Origin: Salinisphaera orenii subsp. orenii MK-B5
GTDB lineage: Bacteria; Pseudomonadota; Gammaproteobacteria; Nevskiales; Salinisphaeraceae
Direction of reading: 5' to 3'
DNA: 64,000 nucleotides
Assembly (NCBI RefSeq): GCF_003788635.1
Contig: NZ_AYKH01000012.1
Location: 272,920-336,919 of the forward strand
The number at the start of each line of letters is the position of its first letter. Position 1 is the first letter of the stretch. Shown here piece after piece: positions 31,401 through 40,026 of this stretch. Below the pieces are notes generated by a model. That model searched no databases and was not told the DNA's origin. It worked only from the letters and a program-made list of their open reading frames with translations. Made by a program: the position numbers and the translations under genes.

Positions 31401-32502
31401 AGACGGGCGCATCCACGGATGACTCATCGGCAAGCGTATTGCCTTTGCGCCGATGCGGCAACGACATGCGCAGGATGCGCTTGACCACGCCGCCGAACTG
31501 CTTGCTGAGCGGGCCGGTGTTGTAGTTCAGACCGTAGCGCTCGCAGATCGCCTGCACCCGCGGTGCGATCTCGCGATAGCGGTGCGAGGGCATGTCGGGG
31601 AACAGATGATGCTCGATCTGATAGCTCAGGTGGCCGCTGAGAATATGGAACGGCACCGAGCCGTCGAGATTGGACGAGCCGAGCAGCTGGCGCAGATACC
31701 ATTGGCCACGGGCCTCGTCGCGCGTCTCCTCGACGTCGAACATCTCCACCTCGTCGGTGAAATGGCCGCAGAAGATGATCATGAACGACCAGATGTTGCG
31801 GTTGAAGTTGGCCGCGAAGTTGCCCGAGATCACGAAGGGGGCCATCGGGCCCGCGAGCAGCGGGAAGGCCACGTAATCCTTGAACAGCTGATTGCGCACC
31901 TTGCCCCAGATGCCGCGCGCCTGCACGCCGACCTCGCTCCAGCTCTTGTCCTTGCCGATGCGCTCCCATTCCAGATCGTGCAGGGCCACGCCCCACTGGA
32001 AAAACGCCGCCAGCGTGAGGGCGATACCGGGCTGCACGAGAAAACGCGGCTCCCAGGCCTGGTCCTCGCTCATGCGCAGCACCGAATAGCCCAGATCGCG
32101 GTCGAGATCGACGATGTTGGTGAAGGTGTGGTGCACGTAGTTGTGCGAATGCTTCCACTGATCCGACGGGCAGGTGTTGTCCCACTCGTAGGTACCCGAA
32201 TCCAGGGCCGGATCGTTCATCCAGTCCCACTGGCCGTGCATGACGTTGTGCCCGATCTCCATGTTCTCGAGGATCTTGGACAGCGACAGCAGGCCCACGC
32301 CGCCGAGCCACGCCGGCGGCAGGAAGCCGGCCATCAGCATCGCCCGCCCGACCACTTCGCTGTAGCGCTGGGTGGCGAGGATATTGTGGATATAGCGGGC
32401 ATCGCGCTCGCCGAGATCGTTCATGACCTCGTCGCGCACGGCATCGAGCTCGCGCCCGAATTCGGCGATGTCGGCTTCGCTCAGATGTGTCGGCTTACCC
32501 AT
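31384..32502 (-). CDS. desB: Membrane fatty-acid (acyl-CoA) desaturase, DesB-like, 372 aa
   Basis: Di-iron integral-membrane desaturase. All three His boxes are present: GHNVMHG (H85, H89), HSHNYVHH (about 118-125) and QIEHHLFPDMP near residue 310, with hydrophobic segments around residues 55-75 and 165-180. The QxEHH box and length resemble the aerobic acyl-CoA delta-9 desaturase DesB of Pseudomonas aeruginosa. A divergent TetR gene and a ferredoxin-type reductase gene immediately upstream complete the DesT-DesC-DesB layout, so oxygen-dependent unsaturation of acyl-CoA is the likely role. Position of the double bond is inferred from that comparison only. Confidence 0.88.
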   Translation of the reverse strand: MGKPTHLSEADIAEFGRELDAVRDEVMNDLGERDARYIHNILATQRYSEVVGRAMLMAGFLPPAWLGGVGLLSLSKILENMEIGHNVMHGQWDWMNDPALDSGTYEWDNTCPSDQWKHSHNYVHHTFTNIVDLDRDLGYSVLRMSEDQAWEPRFLVQPGIALTLAAFFQWGVALHDLEWERIGKDKSWSEVGVQARGIWGKVRNQLFKDYVAFPLLAGPMAPFVISGNFAANFNRNIWSFMIIFCGHFTDEVEMFDVEETRDEARGQWYLRQLLGSSNLDGSVPFHILSGHLSYQIEHHLFPDMPSHRYREIAPRVQAICERYGLNYNTGPLSKQFGGVVKRILRMSLPHRRKGNTLADESSVDAPVYAEAA

Positions 32503-32570
32503 GGTTCTTGACTCCCGGACGCGGTGGCGTCCTGTCGTGAATGGCGGTTCGAGCGCGCGTGAGGCGCGTT

Positions 32571-33632
32571 CTAGAGTTCGACGGCCACGTCGCCGGCGGC
32601 GGCGTGGATACAAAGCTGTAGGTCGGTATCGCGCACGTCGCGTACGCGGTTGGTACGCAGATCGCGCACCGTGCCCTCGCTCACCCGGCACTTGCAGGCG
32701 TGGCAGATGCCCATGCGGCAGCCGTAGGCCGGCTTGAGGCCGGCGCCCTCGGCGACCTCGAGCAGCGAGCCGTTTTCGCCCGAGGCGGCGATATCGGATT
32801 TGACGAACTGTACGGCGCCTTCGCCGTGGGCGGCCTCGCGCCGGGTGGCGGCGAACTGCTCGCGGTGCAACGGCCGGTTCGAGCGCGCCCGGATGAGCGG
32901 CTCGGCCGCGTCCATGAAGCCCGCCGGCCCGCACAGCCAGGTCTCACGCTCGGCGAGGTCGGGCACCCGACCGTCCAGGGCGGCGGCGTCGATGCGGCCG
33001 CCGCCTCCGGCGGTGTAGACCGTTTCCACGCGCAGCCCCGGATGACGCGCGTCCAGCGCCGCCAGTTCGGCGGCGTAGATCATGTCGGTCCGCGAACGCG
33101 CGTAGTGGACAAACACGACATCCTGCACGCGATCCCGCGCGAGCCAGTCGCGCAGCACCCCCATCACCGGCGTGATGCCGCTACCAGCGCTGATGAGCAG
33201 CGCACGTTCCGGCACCGACGGGCCGGGACAGAAATCGCCCTCGGCCGGGCTCAGATAGATCAGCTGACCGCGCTCGGCGTGATCGACCAGAAAGTTGCTC
33301 ACGCGACCGTCGCCGTTACGCTTGACCGTGACCTCGATCAGCGGATCGCCGGGCGCGCTGACGATGGAAAAGCAACGGCTGTGACGGACGCCGTCCAGAT
33401 CCACGCCGAGCAAGAGGTGCTGGCCGGGCCGATGACCCGTCCAGTTGTCGTTGGGCTCGATGGTCAGGGTGACGCTGTCGGGCGTCTGGCGCGCGACGGC
33501 GCTGACCCGGCCGCGCGGCTCGCGCAGTGACAGCCGGCGATCGATCAGGGCCAGATAGTCGTCCACCGAGAGCGGGCTGGCGAGCGCGCCGACCAGCGGG
33601 CTGCCGAGCAGTTTCTTCACCACGGGTTTCAT
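32571..33632 (-). CDS. desC: Ferredoxin reductase with C-terminal [2Fe-2S] domain, desaturase electron donor (DesC-like), 353 aa
   Basis: Three modules: an FAD domain with HSRCFSIVSAP, an NAD domain with LLISAGSGITPVMGVLRDW, and a C-terminal plant-type ferredoxin with CRMGICHAC plus a later Cys in LQLCI. It would carry electrons from NAD(P)H to the di-iron desaturase encoded 68 bp downstream. I chose ATG 33632, which has GGAGGAA upstream; a GTG 18 nt earlier would fall at the edge of the operator-like palindrome. It is divergent from the TetR regulator. Confidence 0.9.
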   Translation of the reverse strand: MKPVVKKLLGSPLVGALASPLSVDDYLALIDRRLSLREPRGRVSAVARQTPDSVTLTIEPNDNWTGHRPGQHLLLGVDLDGVRHSRCFSIVSAPGDPLIEVTVKRNGDGRVSNFLVDHAERGQLIYLSPAEGDFCPGPSVPERALLISAGSGITPVMGVLRDWLARDRVQDVVFVHYARSRTDMIYAAELAALDARHPGLRVETVYTAGGGGRIDAAALDGRVPDLAERETWLCGPAGFMDAAEPLIRARSNRPLHREQFAATRREAAHGEGAVQFVKSDIAASGENGSLLEVAEGAGLKPAYGCRMGICHACKCRVSEGTVRDLRTNRVRDVRDTDLQLCIHAAAGDVAVEL

Positions 33633-33650
33633 GACGGCTTCCTCCGGCAC

Positions 33651-33666
33651 GTGAACAGGTGTACAC
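33651..33666. promoter_or_regulatory. Operator-like palindrome 1 in the desC/desT intergenic region
   Basis: GTGAACA-GG-TGTACAC: 16 bp, with arms matching at six of seven positions. It lies 19 bp before the desC start on the minus strand. A second copy of the same pattern is 38 bp away. The position fits repression of desCB by the divergent TetR protein. Confidence 0.65.
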
Positions 33667-33688
33667 TTTAGGTGCGGCGCACCATTAA

Positions 33689-33704
33689 GTCAACACTTGT
33701 TCAC
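33689..33704. promoter_or_regulatory. Operator-like palindrome 2 in the desC/desT intergenic region
   Basis: GTCAACA-CT-TGTTCAC: 16 bp with six of seven arm positions paired, nearly the same sequence as palindrome 1 (consensus GTgAACA-N2-TGTTCAC). It lies in the most AT-rich part of the gap, where promoters for both directions are expected. FabR/DesT proteins are known to bind palindromes of this general form. Confidence 0.65.
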
Positions 33705-33800
33705 AAAGAATCATGCCCCGTTGCCGGCCGCCGCTGCGGGCGCCTGTTTGCAACAGCGCCCGCAGCGGCTATGGTCGCCGGCTGATCCCGCGTTGAACCG

Positions 33801-34517
33801 ATGGCCGCACGACCGGACACGATGACCCGATCCGCCGACAATACGCCAGCCGGCGCGGCGCGTCGCACCGCCCCCCGCCGCGGTGAAGCGCGCGAGGCGC
33901 TGATGCAGGCCGCACTCGAGCTGGTCTCGACCGAAGCCAACTTCTCGGCGATATCGCTGCGCCGCATCGCGCGGCAGGCCGGCGTCGTGCCGACCGCGTT
34001 CTATCGTCATTTCGAGGATCTGGACGCGCTCGGCCTGACCCTGGTCGAAGAGACGTTCCGCGAGCTTCGCCGACTGCTCCAGGACGCGGACCTCAGCGCG
34101 CTGCCGCTCAAGGGGCTGACCCGCCATTCGGTCGAACTCTTCGCCCATCACGTGCGCGACAACCGCCTGCTGTTCCAGTTCGTGGTCAAGGAACGCTTCT
34201 CCGGCACCGCGCCGATGCGGGCGGCGATCCACGACGAGATCCGGGTGCTCACCCACGCGCTCGCGGCGATCTTCGCGCGTTTCGACGAGTTCTCGCACAT
34301 CGCCGAGACCGATCTGCGCATGCTCTCGGATCTGGTGGTCAATACCGTGATCGCGCTTTCGGAACGCATCCTCGAGGTGGCGGCGAACCACCCGGAGGAC
34401 ACCGCGCTCATGCTCCGCGCCGAGAAACAGCTGCGGCTGATCTTCATGGGCGTGGGCCAATGGGAGAGCCGGCCCGAGGACCGCGACGAGACCGATCGGC
34501 CCCGGGCTGACGGCTGA
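33801..34517 (+). CDS. desT: TetR-family regulator of unsaturated fatty-acid synthesis (FabR/DesT type), 238 aa
   Basis: The N-terminal helix-turn-helix reads FSAISLRRIARQAGVVPTAFYRHFEDLDALG, which is very close to the FabR/DesT recognition helix, followed by LVEETFRELRRLL and an all-helical ligand domain with FVVKERFSGTAPMRAAI. These proteins sense the unsaturated/saturated acyl-CoA ratio. Divergence from a reductase-desaturase pair favours DesT over FabR. The N-terminal 30 residues are an Arg/Ala-rich extension; a second ATG at 33822 may be the true start. Confidence 0.88.
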   Translation: MAARPDTMTRSADNTPAGAARRTAPRRGEAREALMQAALELVSTEANFSAISLRRIARQAGVVPTAFYRHFEDLDALGLTLVEETFRELRRLLQDADLSALPLKGLTRHSVELFAHHVRDNRLLFQFVVKERFSGTAPMRAAIHDEIRVLTHALAAIFARFDEFSHIAETDLRMLSDLVVNTVIALSERILEVAANHPEDTALMLRAEKQLRLIFMGVGQWESRPEDRDETDRPRADG

Positions 34518-34622
34518 CGGCGGCTGACCGCTACCCTTTTATCGACAACGCCCAGCCCCGCGCTTCATCCGGATCTCGGGCCCGGCGCCGCGGGCTGCCG
34601 GGGCACCCGTTAACGCGAGGTG

Positions 34623-35189
34623 TCAGTCGCTTCCGGTCTCGTCCAGGCGCGACTGCACCCGATCGATGATCTCGGGCACGAGCGACAGGCCCCATTCGCG
34701 CCCCAGCGAGAGCGACTCGGTCAGCAGCTGCGGCGACACGCGCACCAGCTTCTGGCCGAGCGGCGACTGGTAGAACTCCAGCAGCCGCGACAGTTCGACG
34801 ATGTTGAAGTGCCTGGAATAGACCGGGTAAAGCACGGAATACAGGGCGTCGCCGGATTCGATGCGATCGCGCACGACCGCGGCCGACTCCTCCCGGATCA
34901 CCCGCATGGTCCGCGGGTCCAGCTGCGGCTGCACCAGCGCGACGGCGTTGGCGACGCGATCGATGAACTGGCGCGAGAACACGCCTTCCACCTGCTCGGC
35001 GTCGGTGAGCTCGATCAGCTCACGGATGAGCGCTTCGCGGGACGCGTCCGGCGAAGCGGACCCCGAGGCGGGCCGCTCCTGTGCCGTCGCGAACCCGCCA
35101 ACGCACAGCGCCAGCGCGACCAGCAGCGGCCGCGCGACGGCGAACAGCGGCCGGCGGCTAGGCCGGTTCGGGAGAGCCGACGTTGTCAT
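34623..35189 (-). CDS. Exported DUF2059 domain protein, 188 aa
   Basis: An N-terminal signal peptide (Arg-rich start, then PLLVALALCVGGFATAQ) precedes a DUF2059 domain with IRELIELTDAEQVEG and the C-terminal LSRLLEFYQSPLGQKLV, the conserved helix of the family. The function is not known. I chose the ATG at 35189, giving a normal signal peptide, although the gene then overlaps the end of cysI by 32 bp; no strong ribosome-binding site is visible. It is downstream of cysJI on the same strand. Confidence 0.82.
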   Translation of the reverse strand: MTTSALPNRPSRRPLFAVARPLLVALALCVGGFATAQERPASGSASPDASREALIRELIELTDAEQVEGVFSRQFIDRVANAVALVQPQLDPRTMRVIREESAAVVRDRIESGDALYSVLYPVYSRHFNIVELSRLLEFYQSPLGQKLVRVSPQLLTESLSLGREWGLSLVPEIIDRVQSRLDETGSD

Positions 35190-36906
35190 GGAAGAAGCGC
35201 CCTTCGGTGGTTTCGGCAATGATACCCGTACGAACGACGAAATCGCCGAAGGACTCACCGTCGTCACGCTCTTCCGCGTAGCGCTCGATGATCGGCGTCA
35301 GTTCCGCCAGGATCTCGTCCTCGCCGATGTTCTCGCGATAGAGCTTGTTCAGGCGCGACCCGTCGTGGGCCGCGCCCAGATACAGGTTGTACTTGCCCGG
35401 CGCCTTGCCGACAAAGCCGATCTCGCCGAGAAACGGCCGCGCACAACCGTTGGGGCAGCCGGTCATGCGCACCACGATCGAGTCGTCGCTCAGGCCGGCG
35501 TCGGCCATGACGGCCTCGAACTTGGTGATCAGACTCGGCAGATAGCGCTCCGATTCGGCCATCGCCAGGCCGCAGGTCGGAAAGGCGACGCAGGCCATGG
35601 CGGAATGGCGCAGGGTCGAATAACGGCTGCCGTCGTCCAGACCATAGTGGGCGACGAGTTCCTCGATCGCCGGCTTGTCGGCCTCGTCGACGTCGGCAAT
35701 GATCACGTTGTGATTGCCGGTCAGCCGAATGTGGCCCTTGTGGATCTTGGCCAGTTCACGCAGGCCGGTCATCAGCTTGTAGCCCGACGGGCCGGGATAC
35801 TGGCCGCGATGGAAGCCGGCATCGTCGAAGTCGGCGATCCGACCGTTTTCGATGAACAGCGTCAGATGCCAGCGGCCGTCGTCGGACCGGCGCCAGCCGA
35901 GCGGATCACCGTTGCGGTCGAAACGATACTCGCGCGCCGGTTCGAGCCGGATCCCGGCGCGGGTATCGAGCTGTTCGTGGATCCAGTCGATGCCGTGGTC
36001 ATCGATGGTGTACTTGAAGCGCGCGTGCTTGCGGTTCTCGCGGTCGCCGTGATCGCGCTGGATCTTGACCAGTTCCTCGACCACCGCGAGCGTCGCCTCG
36101 GGCGTGGCGAAGCCGATGACGCTGCCCAACCGCGGATAGGTCGCCGGCTCGCCGTGGGTCGAGCCCATGCCGCCGCCGATGGCGACGTTGAAGCCCACCA
36201 GTTCGCCGTTATCGACGATGGCGATCAGGCCGATGTCGTTGGCGAAGACGTCGACATCGTTCTCCGGCGGCACCGCGATCGCGATCTTGAACTTGCGCGG
36301 CAGATAGGAGGTGCCGTAGATGGGCTCGTGATCCTCGCCCGCCGCCGGCTGCTCCAGGAAGATCTCCTCGTAGGCGCGCGATTTCCAGGCCAGATGCTCG
36401 GAGATGCGCTGCGACCAGTCGTGCACCTCGCGATGCACCGCCGACAGCTCGGGGTGGGCCCCGGCCATGACGTTACGATTGACGTCGCCGCACGCCCCGC
36501 GGGCGTCGACACCGACCTGATAGGCCGCCTGCAGGAGAGGCCGCAGATGCTTCTTGAGCACGCCGTGGTACTGGAAGGTCTGGCGGGTGGTCAGCCGCAG
36601 GGTGCCGTTGGCGTACTTGTGGGCGAGCTCGTCGATGGCCAACCACTGTTCGCCGGTGACCACGCCGGCCGGCAGCCGCAGACGCAGCATGAACTGGTAG
36701 TGCGGCTCCAGCTTGGAGGTCTTGCGCTCCGATCTGAGGTCGCGGTCGTCCTGCTGATAGAAGCCGTGGAACTTGGTCAGCTGGGTGTCGTCCTCGGCGA
36801 TCGAGCCGGTCAGCTCGTCCGCCAGTCCGTCGGCGATCGTGCCGCGCAGATAGTTGCTGGCGAGCTTGATGTGCTCGACCGGGGACAGTTGCTTGTCGTC
36901 GCTCAT
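35158..36906 (-). CDS. cysI: Sulfite reductase (NADPH) hemoprotein beta subunit, 582 aa
   Basis: Reduces sulfite to sulfide with siroheme and a [4Fe-4S] cluster. Siroheme/sulfite contacts appear in LRLTTRQTFQYHGV, GDVNRNVMAG and the second-repeat LTGNHNVIIAD. The four cluster Cys lie in MACVAFPTCGLA and TGCPNGCARP, in the C-terminal quarter as in E. coli CysI (570 aa). It lies 67 bp downstream of cysJ on the same strand, so the holoenzyme is encoded together. cysH and cysG are not in the window. Confidence 0.96.
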   Translation of the reverse strand: MSDDKQLSPVEHIKLASNYLRGTIADGLADELTGSIAEDDTQLTKFHGFYQQDDRDLRSERKTSKLEPHYQFMLRLRLPAGVVTGEQWLAIDELAHKYANGTLRLTTRQTFQYHGVLKKHLRPLLQAAYQVGVDARGACGDVNRNVMAGAHPELSAVHREVHDWSQRISEHLAWKSRAYEEIFLEQPAAGEDHEPIYGTSYLPRKFKIAIAVPPENDVDVFANDIGLIAIVDNGELVGFNVAIGGGMGSTHGEPATYPRLGSVIGFATPEATLAVVEELVKIQRDHGDRENRKHARFKYTIDDHGIDWIHEQLDTRAGIRLEPAREYRFDRNGDPLGWRRSDDGRWHLTLFIENGRIADFDDAGFHRGQYPGPSGYKLMTGLRELAKIHKGHIRLTGNHNVIIADVDEADKPAIEELVAHYGLDDGSRYSTLRHSAMACVAFPTCGLAMAESERYLPSLITKFEAVMADAGLSDDSIVVRMTGCPNGCARPFLGEIGFVGKAPGKYNLYLGAAHDGSRLNKLYRENIGEDEILAELTPIIERYAEERDDGESFGDFVVRTGIIAETTEGRFFHDNVGSPEPA

Positions 36907-36973
36907 GGCTGAATACTCGAATCGGATGTCGCGCGGGCGCCTGTCTGCAAGATGGACCTGCTACGCGCCGGCT

Positions 36974-38821
36974 TCAATAGACGTCGCGCTGATAACGCTT
37001 TTCCTTCTGCAACTGCTTGAGATAGCCCGCCGCGCCCTCGGCGTCCAGATCGCCGTGCTCGCCGATCAGATCGATGAGCGCATCGTGGACGTCGCTGGCC
37101 ATGGCGTTGGCATCACCGCAGACATAGACGGTGGCGCCGCGTTCGATCCAGGCGAACATCTGCTCGCCGGCCGCCCGGATCTTGTCCTGCACGTACGTCT
37201 TTTCCGCCTGATCGCGCGAGAACGCGACGTCCATGCGCGTCAGCAGGCCCTCGCGGCGCCAGCGCAGCCAGTCGGTCTGGTAGTAGAAATCGGTCAGAAA
37301 ATGCTGGGCGCCGAAGAACAGCCAGTTGTCGCCGCTGGCCCCGCGCTCCTCGCGCTCCTCGAGAAACGCACGGAACGGCGCCACGCCGGTTCCGGGTCCG
37401 ATCATGATGATGGGCGCGGCGTCGTCCGCGGGCAGCTTGAAGTTCTTGTTGCTGTCGATATAGACCGGCAGCTTGATGTCCTCGCTGCGATCGGCGAGCT
37501 GGATCGAGGCCACGCCGCTGCGCGGGCGGCCGTGCGCCTCGTAGCGCACCGCGGCCACGGTCAGATGCAGCTCGTCCGGATTGGCGGCGTAGCTGGAGGC
37601 GATCGAATACAGCCGCGGCGGCAGCTTGCGCAGCAGACGCACGAAATCGGCGCCGGCCAGCCCCTCGATCGGATAGTCCTCGACCAGATCGACGATGAAT
37701 CGGCCGTCCATGTATTCGGCGAGCGCGTCGCGCTGATCCTCGGCCAGCAGGGCGTCCAGCGCTTCGCTGCGCGCCTGCTCGGCGTATTTCTCGATGAACG
37801 GACGGGTCAGCGTCGTGATCTCGTACTGATGCGTGAGCGCATGTTCGAGACTGACCTCGCCGTCGACCCCGGTCACCGTCTCCTCAGGCGCGAGATTCAG
37901 CGCGGCGATCAGCTCTTCGACCACCGCCGGATCGTTTTCCGGAATGATGCCCAGCGAATCGCCCGGCTCCCAGACCAGCCCGGAGTCCTCGGTATCCAGC
38001 TCGATGTGGTGGACTTCCTTGTCCGAGCCGCGGCCGTTGAGAACGATGTTCTCCAGCACCTCGGCCGGATACGGGTTCTTGCGCGAATAGTTCGCGGCAC
38101 TCGGCGCGGCCTCGGCGCCGGGCATGGCGGTCACGGTCGGATGCGGCTGCTCGCCGCCGCCGGTGCCGCCAAGCGCGTCACCGAAGGTCTTGACGATATC
38201 GTCGATCCAGGCTTCGGCGGCGTCGTCGAAATCGACGTCCAGATCCACACGCTCGGCCATGCGCTTGCCGCCGAGCTTTTCCAGCTGCGCGTCGAAGTCC
38301 TTGCCCGTCTGGCAGAAATTGTCGTAGCTGGTATCGCCGAAGGCGAGCACGGAAAACCGCAGCCCGTCGAGTTTCGGCGCCTTCTTGCCGAACAGGAATT
38401 CGTGCAGCTCCTCGGCGTTGTCCGGCGGATCGCCCTCGCCGTGCGTGGACACGCACACAATCAGGTTCTGTTCTTTTTTCAGATCCTTGGGCTTGTAGTC
38501 GAGCATGTCGTGGACGGTGGCGTTCAGCCCCGCCGCCTCGGCGCGCTCGCGCAGCTGTTCGGCCACGTCCTCGGCGTTGCCGGTCTGCGAGCCATACAGG
38601 ATCGTGAGCGGTTCGCTGGCCTCGGCCTGCGCCGCGGGGGCGGCCGCACTCTGGGCCGGCGGCGCGACCTCGCCGGTGGCGCTGTGCGCGTTGATGCCGG
38701 CGAGATAACCGCTGATCCACGTCACCTGCATCGGCGTGAGCGTGCCGATCAGTTCCGTGAGCTGCTGCGCCTGCTGCGCATTCAGCGGACTCGTATGTTC
38801 TTGTATGGGGGCAGATTTCAT
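36974..38821 (-). CDS. cysJ: Sulfite reductase (NADPH) flavoprotein alpha subunit, 615 aa
   Basis: Electron-entry subunit of sulfite reductase. An N-terminal flavodoxin domain contains ILYGSQTGNAEDVAEQL and STHGEGDPPDNA (FMN loop). It is followed by the FAD domain with PRLYSIASS and the NADPH domain with MIGPGTGVAPFRAFL, and ends RDVY as in E. coli CysJ (599 aa). I chose ATG 38821; the frame extends to 38887 without a better site. A pyrimidine-rich tract with TTATAA lies upstream (38905-38930) and may be part of a regulated promoter; I cannot identify a CysB site with confidence. Confidence 0.95.
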   Translation of the reverse strand: MKSAPIQEHTSPLNAQQAQQLTELIGTLTPMQVTWISGYLAGINAHSATGEVAPPAQSAAAPAAQAEASEPLTILYGSQTGNAEDVAEQLRERAEAAGLNATVHDMLDYKPKDLKKEQNLIVCVSTHGEGDPPDNAEELHEFLFGKKAPKLDGLRFSVLAFGDTSYDNFCQTGKDFDAQLEKLGGKRMAERVDLDVDFDDAAEAWIDDIVKTFGDALGGTGGGEQPHPTVTAMPGAEAAPSAANYSRKNPYPAEVLENIVLNGRGSDKEVHHIELDTEDSGLVWEPGDSLGIIPENDPAVVEELIAALNLAPEETVTGVDGEVSLEHALTHQYEITTLTRPFIEKYAEQARSEALDALLAEDQRDALAEYMDGRFIVDLVEDYPIEGLAGADFVRLLRKLPPRLYSIASSYAANPDELHLTVAAVRYEAHGRPRSGVASIQLADRSEDIKLPVYIDSNKNFKLPADDAAPIIMIGPGTGVAPFRAFLEEREERGASGDNWLFFGAQHFLTDFYYQTDWLRWRREGLLTRMDVAFSRDQAEKTYVQDKIRAAGEQMFAWIERGATVYVCGDANAMASDVHDALIDLIGEHGDLDAEGAAGYLKQLQKEKRYQRDVY

Positions 38822-39026
38822 CGACAATCCGGGCTCGGGTCTGGTCGGGCGCCAGGAACGGTAGAGGCGCAGGGTATCGGCCGCCAACCAGCGTGAAAAC
38901 GTCTATTTCTTTCTTTTCTTATAACGTCACGCGATATATGGCCGAGACATGAACGGCACGACGCGGCGGCGAGCGGGCGATATTATAACCGCATACGCGG
39001 CATTCGCACTCTGCTACCCTAATCTC

Positions 39027-39644
39027 ATGCAGCGTCTGTCCGTCTCCCTCGTCGTCCTGCTGCTGGTCCTGACGATGGCCGGCTGCGTGACCGCCCCGCC
39101 GCGCGCGACCGCCAACGTCTGCGACATCTTCCAAGAAAAGAGCGGCTGGTACGACGACGCGCGCGACGCCTTCGACCGCTGGGGCGCGCCGATCCACGTA
39201 CAGATGGCGATCATCCATCAGGAATCGCGCTTTGTCGGCGATGCCCGGCCGCCGCGTAAACGCCTGTTCTGGTTCATCCCGTGGACACATATTTCCTCGG
39301 CCTACGGCTACAGCCAGGCGCTCGACAGCACCTGGGACTGGTACAAGCGCGATACCGGCAACAGCTGGGCGGACCGCGACGACTTCTCGGATGCGACCGA
39401 TTTCGTCGGCTGGTACATCGATCAAAGCCATGCCCGTGCCGGCATCTCGAAATGGGACGCCTACGATCAGTACCTGGCCTATCACGAGGGCCAGGCCGGC
39501 TACCGGCGCGGCAGCTACAGGGCCAAACCCTGGCTCCAACGTACGGCCGGCCGCGTCGATGCCCGCGCCGGGCGCTACGCGAGCCAGCTCGACGGCTGCC
39601 GCGAGGCACTCGAACACCCCGGCCACTGGTGGTGGCCGTTCTGA
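39027..39644 (+). CDS. Lipoprotein with transglycosylase-like (SLT) domain, 205 aa
   Basis: A type II signal peptide with lipobox TMAGC precedes the mature Cys at about residue 20. The domain begins with VQMAIIHQESRF, where the Glu of HQESRF is the expected catalytic acid of soluble lytic transglycosylases, followed by AYGYSQALDSTW and a Tyr/Trp-rich C-terminus. It likely trims peptidoglycan from the outer membrane; the residue after the lipid Cys is Val, not Asp. An upstream ATG at 38949 would add 26 residues before the signal and is less likely. yqcC follows after 16 bp. Confidence 0.8.
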   Translation: MQRLSVSLVVLLLVLTMAGCVTAPPRATANVCDIFQEKSGWYDDARDAFDRWGAPIHVQMAIIHQESRFVGDARPPRKRLFWFIPWTHISSAYGYSQALDSTWDWYKRDTGNSWADRDDFSDATDFVGWYIDQSHARAGISKWDAYDQYLAYHEGQAGYRRGSYRAKPWLQRTAGRVDARAGRYASQLDGCREALEHPGHWWWPF

Positions 39645-39660
39645 TTACAGGACGAACGCG

Positions 39661-40026
39661 ATGAACGCCGACCGCGGGCCGCTGCATGCGGCAGCCGACA
39701 TCCTCCTTGCACTGGAACATGCCCTGCGCGCGGCGGACCTATGGCACGAGCGGGCACCGACACCGGCCGCCATGGCCAGCCGAACCCCCTTCTGCGCCGA
39801 CACGCTGATGTTCAGCGAATGGCTCCAGTTCGTGTTCCTGCCGCGAATGCGGCTGATCATCGAGAACGACCGCGCCCTCCCTGCCGCGAGCGGTATCGCG
39901 GTCATGGGCCGTGAGGCCCTGGCGGAGGTATCGGGCGCCCCGGCGATCGTGGCCCAGCTGCAGGCCTTCGATCGCCTGATCGAGACCGGTGGGCCGCCTC
40001 AGATGCCGAACACCGCCGGCACGTAG
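39661..40026 (+). CDS. yqcC: YqcC family protein (DUF446), 121 aa
   Basis: Small all-helical cytoplasmic protein. The family motif runs LRAADLWHERAPTP, then TPFCADTLMFSEWLQFVFLPRM and LPAASGIAVMG, matching E. coli YqcC closely in order and spacing. The biochemical role is unknown; in E. coli the gene lies next to a tRNA pseudouridine synthase gene (truC), which is absent here. AGGACG precedes the ATG. The last 28 bp overlap the convergent end of cyoE. Confidence 0.87.
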   Translation: MNADRGPLHAAADILLALEHALRAADLWHERAPTPAAMASRTPFCADTLMFSEWLQFVFLPRMRLIIENDRALPAASGIAVMGREALAEVSGAPAIVAQLQAFDRLIETGGPPQMPNTAGT

